This document shows positions 34,417 through 45,019 of a stretch of 64,000 bases of DNA, in pieces. Position 1 is the stretch's first letter. Each line of letters starts with the position of its first letter. A model generated the notes under the pieces. That model saw nothing but the letters and a program-made list of their open reading frames with translations. It was not told the DNA's origin and searched no databases. Source of the stretch: Lysobacteraceae bacterium (GTDB taxonomy: Bacteria; Pseudomonadota; Gammaproteobacteria; Xanthomonadales; Rhodanobacteraceae); contig SEHB01000001.1 in NCBI GenBank assembly GCA_004143945.1, forward strand, positions 248,001 to 312,000, given 5' to 3'. A program made the position numbers and the translations under genes.

Positions 34417-35070
34417 ATGAACGACCACTCCGCACGTTGCAATCCACCCGTAGAAGGGGAGCCCGGGTGGACATTCTTCCGCCAGTGGTTGCGCAATCCG
34501 CGCGCGATGGCGGCATTGTCACCTTCGAGCCGGCAGCTCGCGCGCGAGATGGTCGTGCAGCTTCCGCCGACCGCGCGACGCGTGATCGAACTCGGTGCAG
34601 GTACCGGCGTCTTCACGCAGGCGCTGATCGACCGCGGCATCGCACCGAGCGACCTGCTCGTGGTCGAACTCAATGCCGAATTGCATCGCCTGCTGCAGGC
34701 GCGCTTCCATGACGCGCAGGTCGTGCGCGGCGATGCCCGCGAACTCTCGCGCATCGTGGCCGAGCAGCACTTCGCCGAGCCCGGTGGCGTCGACGCGGTC
34801 GTGAGCGGACTCGGTTTCCTCGCGATGCCGCGCACGGTGCAGCGCGAGATCCTCGATGCGGTGTTCCGGGTACTCGGCCCGAACCGGCCCTTGATCCAGT
34901 TCACCTACGGGCCGGTGGGGCCGTTGCCGCGCAGCCTGCTCGACGAACTCGGCCTGCGTTCGCGGCGTACCGGCGTCGTATGGCGGAACGTGCCGCCGGC
35001 AGCAGTGTACGTTTACACGCGCAACCGTTCGACCGCGGTGCAGGCGGTCAGGGTCGGCGACGCCGCGTGA
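34417..35070 (+). CDS. Phospholipid N-methyltransferase-like SAM methyltransferase
   Basis: A 217-residue class I methyltransferase. After an N-terminal FFRQWLRNPRAMAALSPSSRQLA segment, which is typical of phosphatidylethanolamine N-methyltransferase-like proteins (COG3963), motif I reads VIELGAGTGVFTQAL. Then come LLVVELNAELHRLL and the catalytic-region GVDAVVSGLGFL. A role in making phosphatidylcholine precursors or methylating another lipid is likely but not shown. It precedes the PHA synthase genes by 67 bases on the same strand. Confidence 0.82.
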   Translation: MNDHSARCNPPVEGEPGWTFFRQWLRNPRAMAALSPSSRQLAREMVVQLPPTARRVIELGAGTGVFTQALIDRGIAPSDLLVVELNAELHRLLQARFHDAQVVRGDARELSRIVAEQHFAEPGGVDAVVSGLGFLAMPRTVQREILDAVFRVLGPNRPLIQFTYGPVGPLPRSLLDELGLRSRRTGVVWRNVPPAAVYVYTRNRSTAVQAVRVGDAA

Positions 35071-35102
35071 TCCCCGCGCGGTGATCCCCCGCAGGCGTCG
35101 GG

Positions 35103-35108
35103 TATGAT
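35103..35108 (+). promoter_or_regulatory. -10-like element upstream of phaE
   Basis: TATGAT followed by GGGCGCC, 30 bases before the GTG start of phaE. It fits the recurrent promoter core of this window. Confidence 0.4.
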
Positions 35109-35137
35109 GGGCGCCTTGTGCATGCTGGGGACCTGAC

Positions 35138-36379
35138 GTGGGCGATCCGTCGCATTCCGATTGGCTGGGACAATGGCAGGCGTTCGCGCGCCAGTATTCC
35201 AATGCATGGCAGGACCTCGCGCGCGGCGCGGGTCCTTCGATGGCACCCGCGGCCGCCGTGCCCGGCATCGATGCGTGGACGCGCATGTTCTCCGCGCAGG
35301 GCGCGCAGGGTGTGCAGGGCGAAACGGTGGAGCGCCTCGCCGACAGCGCACGCAGCTACGCCGCGTTCCTGCAATCGGCACTCGACGCGCTCGGTGGCGC
35401 GAATGGAACGCCCGCCTGGGGTGACGCGATGCTGCGGTCGTTCTCGCCCGAAGCGACCGGAGCCGCATCGTTCGCGCCACCGTTCGCCGCGCTCGCCGAT
35501 GCGTTCCGCGCTGCAATGCGGCCACCCGACGTCGCCGGCGACGCGAAAGCGTGGCTGAACCTTCCCGCGTTCGGCCCGATGCGCGAGCACCAGGAGCATC
35601 AGCGCGATTCGATGCTCGCCGCGATCGAATACCAGGAGCAGCTGCGGCGTTACAACGCGCTGATGATGAAGGCCGCGCAACGCGGATTCGAGCTGTTCCA
35701 GGGCAAGCTGTCGGAGCGCGAGCAACCCGGGCGGCAACTGGACTCGCTGCGCGCGCTGTATGACCTCTGGGTCGACGCAGCGGAAGAGGGCTACGCCGAA
35801 GTCGCGCTGTCGAGCGAGTTCCGCGAGGCATACGGCGCGCTCGTCAACGCGCAGATGCGCATGCGATCACTCCTCTCCAACAGCGTCGAACAGGTGGCAT
35901 CCGAACTCGGCATGCCGACCCGCAGCGAGGTCGACAGCATCGGCGAGCGCCTGCAGGCATTGCGCCGCGAAGTCCGCGCCGCGGGTGGCGCGCGCAATCA
36001 GGGCCTCGCCGCCGAAGTCGCAGACCTGCGCGGGCAGGTGGCCGAACTCGGCAACGCACTGCGGCGCAGCGCGGCACGCGATCTCGCCAGCCCGCCGACG
36101 CGTGCACCGGCTTCGCCCGCTGCAGCCGAAGCGGCGCCCGCGCGTGCCACCGCAACGACGGCCAAGCCGCGCGGCACGAAGGCGCGCGCGAAGCCGGCGA
36201 AGGCGTCGCCCAAGCGCGCCGGCCGTACCCAGGCACGCAAGCCGGCAGCGCCGGTCGCGAAGCGTTCGATGGGCGAGAACGCGAAGGGCAACTTCGCCGC
36301 GCGCATCGCAAGCTTCGCCGATGCGTCGCGCGAAGCTCCGCAGCCGGGCGCCCTCCGCGGCCGGCGTGACAAGCACTGA
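35138..36379 (+). CDS. phaE: Class III PHA synthase subunit PhaE with basic C-terminal tail
   Basis: A 413-residue partner of PhaC in the class III poly(3-hydroxyalkanoate) synthase. The start is a GTG preceded by GGGGA. Residues 1-310 are helical and contain QEHQRDSMLAAIEYQEQLRRYNALM and YDLWVDAAEEGYAEVALSSEFREAYGALVNAQMR, the conserved PhaE region. A coiled coil follows. Residues about 315-413 are Ala/Lys/Arg/Pro-rich (TAKPRGTKARAKPAKASPKR), like histone H1 or the tails of PhaF/PhaM. This tail could bind DNA and tie granules to the nucleoid. It is 17 bases upstream of phaC. Confidence 0.88.
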   Translation: MGDPSHSDWLGQWQAFARQYSNAWQDLARGAGPSMAPAAAVPGIDAWTRMFSAQGAQGVQGETVERLADSARSYAAFLQSALDALGGANGTPAWGDAMLRSFSPEATGAASFAPPFAALADAFRAAMRPPDVAGDAKAWLNLPAFGPMREHQEHQRDSMLAAIEYQEQLRRYNALMMKAAQRGFELFQGKLSEREQPGRQLDSLRALYDLWVDAAEEGYAEVALSSEFREAYGALVNAQMRMRSLLSNSVEQVASELGMPTRSEVDSIGERLQALRREVRAAGGARNQGLAAEVADLRGQVAELGNALRRSAARDLASPPTRAPASPAAAEAAPARATATTAKPRGTKARAKPAKASPKRAGRTQARKPAAPVAKRSMGENAKGNFAARIASFADASREAPQPGALRGRRDKH

Positions 36380-36396
36380 ACGCACGAGGACGCCAG

Positions 36397-37464
36397 ATGG
36401 GCCCGATCAGGATCGAACCGAAGCGAGCGCTCGAGGAGGCGCTCGCGACGCAGCGCAAGCTCGCCGGTGCACTGCAGACGCTGCGCTCGATGGATGAAGT
36501 CGAGTTCGGCGTGACCGCCAAGGAAGAGGTCTATCGCGAGGACAAGCTCGTCGTCTATCGCTTCCGCGGCGAGCGCCCGCCGACCGCGAAGGTGCCGATC
36601 CTGATCGTCTACGCGCTGGTCAACCGGCCGTACATGGTCGACCTCCAGGACGACCGCTCGCTGGTGCGCAACCTGCTCGCGCGCGGCGAGGACGTCTACC
36701 TGATCGACTGGGGCTATCCCGACCGCGCCGACCGCTGGCTCACGCTCGACGACTACATCAATGGCTACATCGCGCGCTCGGTCGACGCGGTGGCCGCGCA
36801 TTCGGGCAGCGCGCCGATCAACCTGCTCGGGATCTGCCAGGGCGGCGCGTTCTCGCTGTGCTTCGCCGCGATGCATCCGGAGAAGGTGCGCAACCTGATC
36901 ACGATGGTGACGCCGGTCGATTTCCGCACGCCGGACAACATGCTGTCGAACTGGATCCAGTCGATGGACGTCGACCTGTTCGTCGACACGCTCGGCAACG
37001 TGCCCGCCGACCTCATGAACCTCTGCTACCTGATGCTGAAGCCGGTCCGGCTCAACCAGCAGAAGTACGTCGGCCTCGTCGACATCCTCGACGACAAGGT
37101 CGAGATGGAGAATTTCCTGCGCATGGAGAAGTGGATCTTCGACTCGCCCGACCAGGCCGGCGAAGCGTTCCGCCAGTTCATGAAGGATTTCTACCAGGGC
37201 AACAAGCTCGTCAACGGCGGCCTGGAGATCGGTGGGCACGAGGTGCATCTCGGCAACGTCACGATGCCGGTGCTGAACATCTTCGCCGAGCAGGACCACC
37301 TGGTGCCGCCGGCCGCCTCGCGCGTGCTGGGCGATCACGTCGGGACCGACGACTACACCCAGGTCGCGTTCCGCGGCGGCCACATCGGCATCTATGTGTC
37401 CGGTCGTGCGCAGCGCGAGGTTCCGGGCGCGATCCACGACTGGCTCGCCGCGCGCAGCGGCTGA
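36397..37464 (+). CDS. phaC: Class III poly(3-hydroxyalkanoate) synthase PhaC
   Basis: A 355-residue polymerase with an alpha/beta hydrolase fold that links 3-hydroxyacyl-CoA into polyester at granule surfaces. The lipase-like box is GICQGG with the nucleophile Cys at 147; the Asp is in AEQDHLVPP and the His in RGGHIGIYV. Its length (about 355 residues) and the PhaE partner upstream define class III. GAGGA precedes the ATG. No phaA, phaB or depolymerase is in the window. Confidence 0.96.
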   Translation: MGPIRIEPKRALEEALATQRKLAGALQTLRSMDEVEFGVTAKEEVYREDKLVVYRFRGERPPTAKVPILIVYALVNRPYMVDLQDDRSLVRNLLARGEDVYLIDWGYPDRADRWLTLDDYINGYIARSVDAVAAHSGSAPINLLGICQGGAFSLCFAAMHPEKVRNLITMVTPVDFRTPDNMLSNWIQSMDVDLFVDTLGNVPADLMNLCYLMLKPVRLNQQKYVGLVDILDDKVEMENFLRMEKWIFDSPDQAGEAFRQFMKDFYQGNKLVNGGLEIGGHEVHLGNVTMPVLNIFAEQDHLVPPAASRVLGDHVGTDDYTQVAFRGGHIGIYVSGRAQREVPGAIHDWLAARSG

Positions 37465-37541
37465 CCCCGCGGCGATCGCCGCCGCAGGCGTTCCCGCGCG
37501 GCGCATGGTGCCCGCGCGGCCGCGCCGATTCCTTCCTTCGA

Positions 37542-37880
37542 ATGGTCCATGCCATGAACGACGTCCTGCTGGTCATCCACGGCCTCACGATCACGCCCTG
37601 GAAGCTGATCGGCCTGGTCGGTGCGTGCCTGTTCACCGCGCGCTGGTTCGTGCAGCTGTACGCGACCAAGCGCCTCAAGCGCGTCGTGATGCCGATGGGG
37701 TTCTGGTACCTGTCGATCGTCGGCAGCGTGATGACGCTCGCCTATTTCATCTGGGGCAAAAACGACTCGGTCGGGATCATCCAGAACGCGTTCCCGGCGT
37801 TCGTCGCGCTCTACAACATCTTCATCCACCTGCGCCATCGCCACGACGCGGTCGATCCGGCCGACCCCGCGCGCGGCTGA
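37542..37880 (+). CDS. Lipid-A-biosynthesis N-terminal domain membrane protein
   Basis: A 112-residue protein (108 if the ATG at 37554 is used) with three hydrophobic segments. It matches the small membrane domain named after the N-terminus of lipid A disaccharide synthases: WKLIGLVGACLFTARWFVQLYATKR and MGFWYLSIVGSVMTLAYFIWGKNDSVGIIQNAFPAFVALYNIFIHLR. Stand-alone copies occur near glycosyltransferase or lipid genes and are thought to help move lipid-linked sugars. No such partner is adjacent here. Confidence 0.85.
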   Translation: MVHAMNDVLLVIHGLTITPWKLIGLVGACLFTARWFVQLYATKRLKRVVMPMGFWYLSIVGSVMTLAYFIWGKNDSVGIIQNAFPAFVALYNIFIHLRHRHDAVDPADPARG

Positions 37881-37926
37881 GCTTCGTCGGCGTCCACGCG
37901 ATGTGAATCGGAACGCGCGCGGGCCA

Positions 37927-38050
37927 GCGATGCAGGATGCATCGCCCCTGCAGCAGGCGCAGACTGCGGAGCGGTGCCGGGTCCGGGCCTGCATCGGACC
38001 CGGCGAGCGCATCGGCGTCCAGGAAGCGCAGATCGCATTGCAGGCATATC
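37927..38050. repeat. Hairpin-rich tandem repeat, copy 1 (124-bp unit)
   Basis: Begins with GCGATGC-AGGAT-GCATCGC, a hairpin with loop AGGAT. At 37977-38003 comes CCGGGTCCG paired with CGGACCCGG. A GTCCAGGAA segment near the end looks like a decayed second AGGAT hairpin. Copy 2 follows immediately with the same order and spacing. It lies between two convergent genes and contains no coding signal. Confidence 0.75.
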
Positions 38051-38163
38051 GCGATGCAGGATGCATCGCCCGCGCAGCAGGCGCAGCCTGCGAAGCGGAG
38101 CCGGGTCCGGGCAGGTACCGGACCCGGCGAGCGCAAGGACGTCCAGGATGGACGTCCTTGCGC
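38051..38163. repeat. Hairpin-rich tandem repeat, copy 2, ending in a 14-bp hairpin
   Basis: Repeats copy 1 at an exact 124-base offset: the GCGATGC-AGGAT-GCATCGC hairpin at 38051, then CCGGGTCCG/CGGACCCGG at 38101-38127. It ends in a perfect 14-bp stem, 38131-38144 with 38150-38163, again with the five-base loop AGGAT. The last hairpin stands two bases from the metH stop and may end or protect that transcript, although it has no T tract. Confidence 0.75.
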
Positions 38164-38165
38164 CT

Positions 38166-40862
<2,697 letters not shown>

Positions 40863-40895
40863 GTGTCCTGTTTTCTTGTTCGATCTGCGTGCGTG

Positions 40896-41507
40896 TCAGC
40901 CCAGCACCAGCCAGCATCCAACCGCGGCCATCAGGAGGGCAGCGACGTAGTTGAGCCAGCGCGCCTTTCCACGCCGGTGCAGTTGCTCGCTCAAGGCCCG
41001 CCCGCCCCAGGCGTAGCTCAGCATGCAGGCGAACTCGATGACGAGCATCAATGCGAGCAAGGCCAGCAACTGCGGCGCCAACGGGCGCCCCTGGTCGACG
41101 AACGGCGGCAGCAGCGCAACGAAGAACGCCCAGGCCTTCGGGTTGGAGGTGGATGTGACGAATCCCTGCGTGGCAAGCGCGAAACGACTGTGCTCGCCTT
41201 CGGCAAGCTGCTCCGGCCGCAGCGGACTGGAATGCCAGGTTTGCCAGCCCATGTAGAGCAGGTAGGCCGCGCCGATCCACTTCATGACCTCGAACACCGC
41301 CGGCGCCTTCAGCAGCAGCGCGGCGACGCCCATCACGGCACATGCGCCGACCAACGCAATGCCGACCAGCTCGCCGGCCATCATCCACAAGGTGCGCCGC
41401 ACGCCGATGCTGATGCCCAGCGACATCGCCAGTGTCATGCACAGGCCCGGCGACAGCGCCACCATGAAATAGCTTGCAGCGAACGTGGTCAGGCGAGTCG
41501 AGTCCAT
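40896..41507 (-). CDS. LysE family amino-acid exporter
   Basis: A 203-residue inner-membrane protein with about six hydrophobic segments. It has the LysE/RhtB pattern: FMVALSPGLCMTLAMSLGISIGVRRTLWMMAGELVG at the start and FVTSTSNPKAWAFFVALLPPFV in the middle. It lies between the two metH genes on the same strand (33 and 51 bases). This position suggests export of an amino acid of the methionine cycle, perhaps homocysteine or methionine; the substrate is inference. Confidence 0.9.
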   Translation of the reverse strand: MDSTRLTTFAASYFMVALSPGLCMTLAMSLGISIGVRRTLWMMAGELVGIALVGACAVMGVAALLLKAPAVFEVMKWIGAAYLLYMGWQTWHSSPLRPEQLAEGEHSRFALATQGFVTSTSNPKAWAFFVALLPPFVDQGRPLAPQLLALLALMLVIEFACMLSYAWGGRALSEQLHRRGKARWLNYVAALLMAAVGCWLVLG

Positions 41508-41558
41508 GGCGATTTCGTCCTGAAGGACCTCATCCGCCTGTCGCAGGCGCGACGCGGT

Positions 41559-42653
41559 TCAAGCGGCATTCCTGTCGCGGCTGGAGAGGGAGCGCGGCGC
41601 GACGCCTTCCACCGCCGAGGCGATCGCGCGGATGTGCGCGGGCGTGGTGCCGCAACAGCCACCGACGAGATTGACGAGTCCCGCGCGCGCGAACTCGCCG
41701 ATCAGGCCCGCCATCTGTTCCGGCGTCTCGTCGTACTCGCCGAACGCGTTCGGCAACCCCGCATTCGGGTGTGCGCTGACCGCGCATGAGGCGACCTGCG
41801 CGAGCGCCTCGACGTACTGGCGCAGTTCCTTGGCGCCGAGCGCGCAGTTGAGGCCAATCGCGAGCGGACGCGCGTGCGCGACGGACGCATGGAAGGCCTC
41901 GGTGGTCTGGCCCGACAGCGTGCGCCCGGAACGATCGGTGATCGTGCCCGAGATCATCACGGGCAAGCGCGCGCCGCGCGCCTCGAACTCCTCGGCGATC
42001 GCGTACAGCGCCGCCTTCGCATTGAGCGTGTCGAAGATCGTTTCGACCATCAGCACGTCGGCTCCGCCGTCGATCAGGGCCGCGCCCGCTTCGCGGTAGG
42101 CGACGCGCAGTTCCTCGAAACTCGTGTTGCGGAAGCCGGGATCATTGACGTCGGGACTGATCGAGGCCGTGCGGCTGGTCGGACCGAGCACGCCGACGAC
42201 GAAGCGCGGTCGCGATGGATCCGCCGCGCTGGCCTCGTCGCAGCAGGCGCGCGCGAGCCGCGCTGCTTCGCGGTTGAGTTCGGGCACCAGGTGCTCGAGC
42301 CCGTAGTCGGCCTGGCTGACCGAGGTCGCGTTGAACGTATTGGTTTCCACGAGGTCGGCGCCCGCGTCGAGGTAGGCGCGATGGATGCCCGCGATCACGT
42401 CGGGGCGAGTCAGCGTGAGCAGGTCGTTGTTGCCCTTGAGGTCGTGGCTGCGCGGCTGCGCGCCGTCGCGCGCGGGCGCCGGCAGGGTGTCATGGCCCGG
42501 CGCGAAGCGTTCGCCCCGGTAGTCCGGCTCCTCGAGGCGATGGCCCTGCACCATCGTGCCCATCGCGCCATCGATGACGAGGATGCGCCGTGAAAGCGCC
42601 GATTCGAGCGCCTGCACGCGCGCCGGGTCGAACCACGGAAGGGTAGCGGTCAT
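41559..42653 (-). CDS. metH: Methionine synthase, homocysteine-binding part (split MetH, part 1)
   Basis: A 364-residue S-methyltransferase domain that binds zinc and homocysteine and works with the cobalamin part. Hallmarks are [18 protein letters not shown]-like start ([13 protein letters not shown]), [30 protein letters not shown] with the first zinc Cys, and [11 protein letters not shown] with Cys 333 and 334. The ATG overlaps the stop of the upstream regulator gene by four bases. The split arrangement is known from Xanthomonadaceae. Confidence 0.95.
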   Translation of the reverse strand: MTATLPWFDPARVQALESALSRRILVIDGAMGTMVQGHRLEEPDYRGERFAPGHDTLPAPARDGAQPRSHDLKGNNDLLTLTRPDVIAGIHRAYLDAGADLVETNTFNATSVSQADYGLEHLVPELNREAARLARACCDEASAADPSRPRFVVGVLGPTSRTASISPDVNDPGFRNTSFEELRVAYREAGAALIDGGADVLMVETIFDTLNAKAALYAIAEEFEARGARLPVMISGTITDRSGRTLSGQTTEAFHASVAHARPLAIGLNCALGAKELRQYVEALAQVASCAVSAHPNAGLPNAFGEYDETPEQMAGLIGEFARAGLVNLVGGCCGTTPAHIRAIASAVEGVAPRSLSSRDRNAA

Positions 42654-43576
42654 GGTTTCCTCGCGAGCAGGCTGAGGACTTCGAAATGGGGTGGACGTCG
42701 TTCGCGCGTGAGCCGCTCGCAGGCGAGTACCTCGAGGCCGGCGTCGCGCGCGAGGGCCGCGAGTTCGTCGACGGTGAAACCGAGGTTGCGATGCTCGAAC
42801 GGCTCGACCGTCGTGCGGTGCGCATGCCGGCCGAGTGTCGCCGCGAGCACGCGGCCGCCGCTGCGTGCGACGCGCGCGGCTTCCGCGACGACCGCGGCGG
42901 GTCGTTCGCTGTAGGTCAACGCGTGCATCAGCAGCACGAGGTCGAAGCGTGCATCCGGAAACGCGAGCGCATGCATGTCGCCGAGCAGGACCTCGACATT
43001 GGCGTGGCCGGCGAGCCGGCGCCGGGCTGCCTCGACCACGCGCGCCCCGGCATCGATGCAGGTGATCGAGCGCGCGCGCGGCGCGAGCAGTTCGGCGAGC
43101 ACGCCGTCGCCCGACGCGATGTCGAGCACGTCGCCGGTTTCGACCAGCCGCGTCATCCCGCGCGCCAGCGTTTCCCAGGTGCGGCCCGGCGAGTAGTGGC
43201 GCTCCATGTCGCCGGCGACGGTATCGGCCCAGCCTTCCGCGCGCGCGCGCTTGGCGAGCACGCCGGGCAGGCGGCGCTCGTCTTCGCGCAGCAGCGCGTC
43301 GTCGACGCTGTCCTTGAGCGCCTGCAGCAGCGCGCTTTCCCGCGCCTCGAGTTCGCCGTTCGCGCGGTAGTACGAGGAGACGCCCGCACGGCGGTCGCGC
43401 ACGAGATCGGCTTCCTTGAGCTTGGCCAGGTGGGTGGACACGCGTGGCTGCGCGAGGCGCAGCACGGCCGAGAGTTCCGCGACGGTCAGTTCCTCGTGCG
43501 CGAGCAGGGCGAGCAGCCGCACCCGCGTCGGATCCGAGAGCAGGCGCAACAGGGCCGACGTCGCCGCGAGATCCAA
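42650..43576 (-). CDS. ArsR-type regulator fused to a SAM methyltransferase domain (SahR-like)
   Basis: A 308-residue protein. Residues 1-85 form a winged helix of the ArsR type ([27 protein letters not shown] and [15 protein letters not shown]). Residues 120-300 form a class I methyltransferase fold with VLDIASGDG and [14 protein letters not shown]. This architecture is that of SahR, a repressor that senses S-adenosylhomocysteine and controls methionine-cycle genes. It is coupled to metH part 1 by a four-base overlap. The start is a TTG with AAAGGA six bases upstream; no in-frame ATG is near. Confidence 0.88.
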   Translation of the reverse strand: MDLAATSALLRLLSDPTRVRLLALLAHEELTVAELSAVLRLAQPRVSTHLAKLKEADLVRDRRAGVSSYYRANGELEARESALLQALKDSVDDALLREDERRLPGVLAKRARAEGWADTVAGDMERHYSPGRTWETLARGMTRLVETGDVLDIASGDGVLAELLAPRARSITCIDAGARVVEAARRRLAGHANVEVLLGDMHALAFPDARFDLVLLMHALTYSERPAAVVAEAARVARSGGRVLAATLGRHAHRTTVEPFEHRNLGFTVDELAALARDAGLEVLACERLTRERRPPHFEVLSLLARKP

Positions 43577-43580
43577 GAGT

Positions 43581-43604
43581 ATCCTTTCATCTTGATCGAA
43601 AGAT
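43581..43604. promoter_or_regulatory. Imperfect palindrome upstream of the SahR-like gene
   Basis: ATCCTTTCATCTTGATCGAAAGAT is AT-rich against the local background and close to its own reverse complement (CTTTC ... GAAAG arms with an offset of one base). It lies directly over the leader and ribosome binding site of the regulator gene, a likely place for self-regulation. I did not match it to a published SahR motif. Confidence 0.5.
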
Positions 43605-43768
43605 AGATGGCTAGACTAGCCCTCGCCCGGTGGATCGTCAACACGAGTGGCGCGGGAACATACGCGTGCCTTCGTCCGCGCGGCTGCGCGGCGCGCGCCA
43701 GCGGCGTGTCGACGCGCTGCATCGGCGGCCTCGCGCGACAGCGGCTGCGCGGGTGCGGCCGAAGACGC

Positions 43769-43774
43769 TAAAAT
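43769..43774 (+). promoter_or_regulatory. -10-like element upstream of the acyl-CoA dehydrogenase
   Basis: TAAAAT followed by CGCCGGCC, 63 bases before the start codon; the best example of the recurrent core in this window. Confidence 0.5.
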
Positions 43775-43836
43775 CGCCGGCCTTTCCCCGCAATCGCCGC
43801 GCGCGCCCGATCCCGGCAGCCGGCCGAGGAGCCCGC

Positions 43837-44997
43837 ATGGATTTCCGTCCCACCGAAGACCAGTTGTCGATCCAGGCCGTCGCACGCGACTTCGCGCAGA
43901 AGCGCATCGCGCCGGTCGCGGCCGAGCTCGACCGCAGCGGCGAGTTCCCGCTCGACACGATTCGCGAGATGGGCCAGCTCGGCCTCATGGGCATCGAGGT
44001 GCCGCACGAATACGGCGGCGCGGGCATGGACACGGTCGCCTATTCGCTCGCGATGATGGAAATCGCGGCGGCCGACTGCGCGCATTCGACGATCATGTCG
44101 GTGAACAATTCGCTGTACTGCAACGGCATCCTCAAGTACGGCACCGAGGAGCAGAAGCAGAAGTACGTGCGCGCGATCGCGAGCGGCGAGGCGATCGGCG
44201 CGTACGCGCTGACCGAGCCGCAGTCGGGCTCGGATGCCTCGGCGATGCACACTCGCGCGGCGAAGAACGGCGACGGCGACTGGGTGATCAACGGCAAGAA
44301 GAGCTGGATCACCTCGGGACCCGTCGCGAAGTACATCGTGCTGTTCGCGATCACGACGCCGGGGATCGGCGCCAAGGGCGTGTCGGCGTTCATCGTCGAC
44401 ACCGCGCGCGAAGGATTCCACGCGGGGAAGACCGAGCCCAAGCTCGGCATCCGCGCGTCGGCGACCTGCGAGATCGAATTCAGCGACTACGTGTGCCCGG
44501 CGGCCGACCTGCTCGGAGCCGAAGGCAAGGGCTTCGGCATCGCGATGGGCGTGCTCGACGCGGGCCGCATCGGCATCGCGTCGCAGGCGGTCGGCCTCTC
44601 GCGCGCGGCGTACGAGGCGAGCCTCGAATGGGCGCGCGAGCGCAAGGCGTTCGGCCATGCGATCGGCTCGTTCCAGATGATCCAGGCCAAGATCGCGGAC
44701 ATGAAGTGCCGGCTCGACGCGGCGACGCTGCTGACACTGCGCGCCGCGTTCGCGAAGACCCAGGCCGATGCGAGCGGCGGCCGCTTCAGCACCGAAGCCT
44801 CGGTCGCCAAGCTGTTCGCTTCGGAAGCCGCGATGTTCATCACGCACCAGGCGGTGCAGATCCACGGCGGCATGGGTTATTCGAAGGAAATGCCGCTCGA
44901 GCGCTATTTCCGCGACGCCAAGATCACCGAAATCTACGAAGGCACGAGCGAGATCCAGCGCCTCGTGATCGCCCGCAACGAAACCGGCGTGCGCTGA
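43837..44997 (+). CDS. Short-chain-type acyl-CoA dehydrogenase
   Basis: A 386-residue FAD enzyme that forms the 2,3-double bond of acyl-CoA in beta-oxidation or branched-chain amino-acid breakdown. Signature blocks are YALTEPQSGSDASAM, GKKSWITSG, ERKAFGHAIGSFQMIQ and QIHGGMGYSKEMPLERYFRDAK. The catalytic base is Glu368 in EIYEGTSEIQ. GAGGAG precedes the ATG. It is the only beta-oxidation gene in the window; with tesB and phaEC it suggests active acyl-CoA turnover. Confidence 0.94.
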   Translation: MDFRPTEDQLSIQAVARDFAQKRIAPVAAELDRSGEFPLDTIREMGQLGLMGIEVPHEYGGAGMDTVAYSLAMMEIAAADCAHSTIMSVNNSLYCNGILKYGTEEQKQKYVRAIASGEAIGAYALTEPQSGSDASAMHTRAAKNGDGDWVINGKKSWITSGPVAKYIVLFAITTPGIGAKGVSAFIVDTAREGFHAGKTEPKLGIRASATCEIEFSDYVCPAADLLGAEGKGFGIAMGVLDAGRIGIASQAVGLSRAAYEASLEWARERKAFGHAIGSFQMIQAKIADMKCRLDAATLLTLRAAFAKTQADASGGRFSTEASVAKLFASEAAMFITHQAVQIHGGMGYSKEMPLERYFRDAKITEIYEGTSEIQRLVIARNETGVR

Positions 44998-45019
44998 GCC
45001 GGGATGTGGTTCGCGTGCG

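Noticed and set aside
37927-38163. Possible CRISPR array
   Set aside because: Only two units with a 124-base period, internal hairpins of different sequence, no spacers and no cas genes.
43577-43836. SAH, SAM or cobalamin riboswitch upstream of the methionine cluster
   Set aside because: I looked for the conserved boxes and pairing of these classes and saw none; the TTG start and palindrome lie too close to leave room for one on the minus strand.
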